This document shows, piece after piece, positions 46,497-46,777 of a DNA stretch of 46,777 nt. Source of the DNA: Methylocella silvestris. Lineage in GTDB: Bacteria > Pseudomonadota > Alphaproteobacteria > Rhizobiales > Beijerinckiaceae. The stretch covers positions 1 through 46,777 of the forward strand of contig NZ_PDZR01000028.1 in assembly GCF_002891535.1 (NCBI RefSeq), in the 5' to 3' direction. The translations under genes were made by a program, and so were the position numbers. Within the stretch, counting starts at the first letter, position 1; each line of letters starts with the position of its first letter. The notes under the pieces are model-generated. The model ran no database searches and was not told the DNA's origin. It saw only the letters and a list, made by a program, of their open reading frames with translations.

Positions 46497-46777
46497 AATC
46501 GGATTTCCAAACGGCCTTGCAGGCCCTCCAATGCAAGTTGGGCGCGCTGTGCGAGGAGCGGGCCTTCGCCGTGCTAGCGGCGGCCGAATTCCTTAAGGCA
46601 TAACGCCTGACGCCCTGATGAAGGGCCCAAGCCTCGAACGCGCCGTCCTCGACGGGTGGGAAGAAAGACAATCCGGACAGCCGTGGGTTCCGGCCGGCAA
46701 CGGACCCGCCAGCGGCCAATGGGCCCGAAAGCTTTACGGACGGCGACCTACACGCGCCCCCCCCCCCCCCAAAGGGC
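46497..46777. other. Non-coding right end with a C-homopolymer
   Basis: No convincing gene is seen. The sequence ends with 14 C residues (46757-46770) followed by AAAGGGC. Such a run at an edge is often a sequencing or assembly artefact. Confidence 0.6.

Noticed and set aside
46384-46719. 111-codon frame at the right end
   Set aside because: It runs through the palindromic repeat, and its HPEEPFREKWRLEG-type peptide is typical of spurious translations of such repeats.

Overview
The window comes from a high-GC alphaproteobacterium of the order Hyphomicrobiales (Rhizobiales). Gene order points that way (ubiG/lysC-ptsP-prfA, mutY-DUF721-dsbA, rnhB-ccrM, mic60-hemY), as do a CcrM-type methyltransferase and a PHA-granule-type small protein. 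A lanthanide-type methanol dehydrogenase cluster (xoxF-xoxG-xoxJ) and a molybdenum storage protein operon (mosB-mosA) suggest a methylotroph or methanotroph, possibly nitrogen-fixing, of the Beijerinckiaceae/Methylocystaceae type. That placement is inference; no 16S gene or pmo/nif gene is in view.

Layout. 1-800: a truncated P4-type integrase beside tRNA-Thr(CGT), probably the edge of an island lying to the left. 900-3800: hemY and a Mic60/mitofilin-like gene. 3800-6920: an AT-rich regulatory stretch and a large secreted beta-helix protein with an IPT/TIG-like domain. 7040-12870: ubiG, divergent from lysC, ptsP and prfA. 12870-17430: small transporter, unknown protein, PEBP-family protein, transglutaminase-like protein, lipoprotein hydrolase and a YbjQ-like protein. 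17660-22010: purH and a copper-exporting P-type ATPase. 22290-25850: a PHA-granule-type protein followed by the molybdenum region: mosB, mosA, mop, a free-standing ModC-type TOBE protein and an HTH-only ModE. 26050-29560: an S9 peptidase, folK, folP and a small Cys protein. 29800-36400: the xox cluster flanked by several small secreted proteins of unknown function. 36500-40320: rlmJ, RNase T2, a secreted protein and manC. 40600-46360: rnhB, ccrM, an NTF2-like protein, a small acidic protein, mutY, a VOC protein, a DUF721 protein and a DsbA-like protein. The right end holds a palindromic dispersed repeat and a 14-base C run.

How it works together. MosA/MosB would store molybdenum as polyoxomolybdate, Mop would buffer molybdate, and the two separated halves that normally make up ModE/ModC (DNA-binding HTH and molybdate-binding TOBE) could sense it. 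XoxF oxidises methanol with PQQ and a lanthanide and passes electrons to cytochrome XoxG; XoxJ is a periplasmic partner. A strong hairpin terminator sits between xoxF and xoxG and could set their expression ratio. The rest of the window is mostly housekeeping.

The most interesting places are the molybdenum region with its structured intergenic DNA, the uncharacterised secreted proteins around xoxFGJ (one with a twin CX3C motif), and the beta-helix gene with its AT-rich upstream region.
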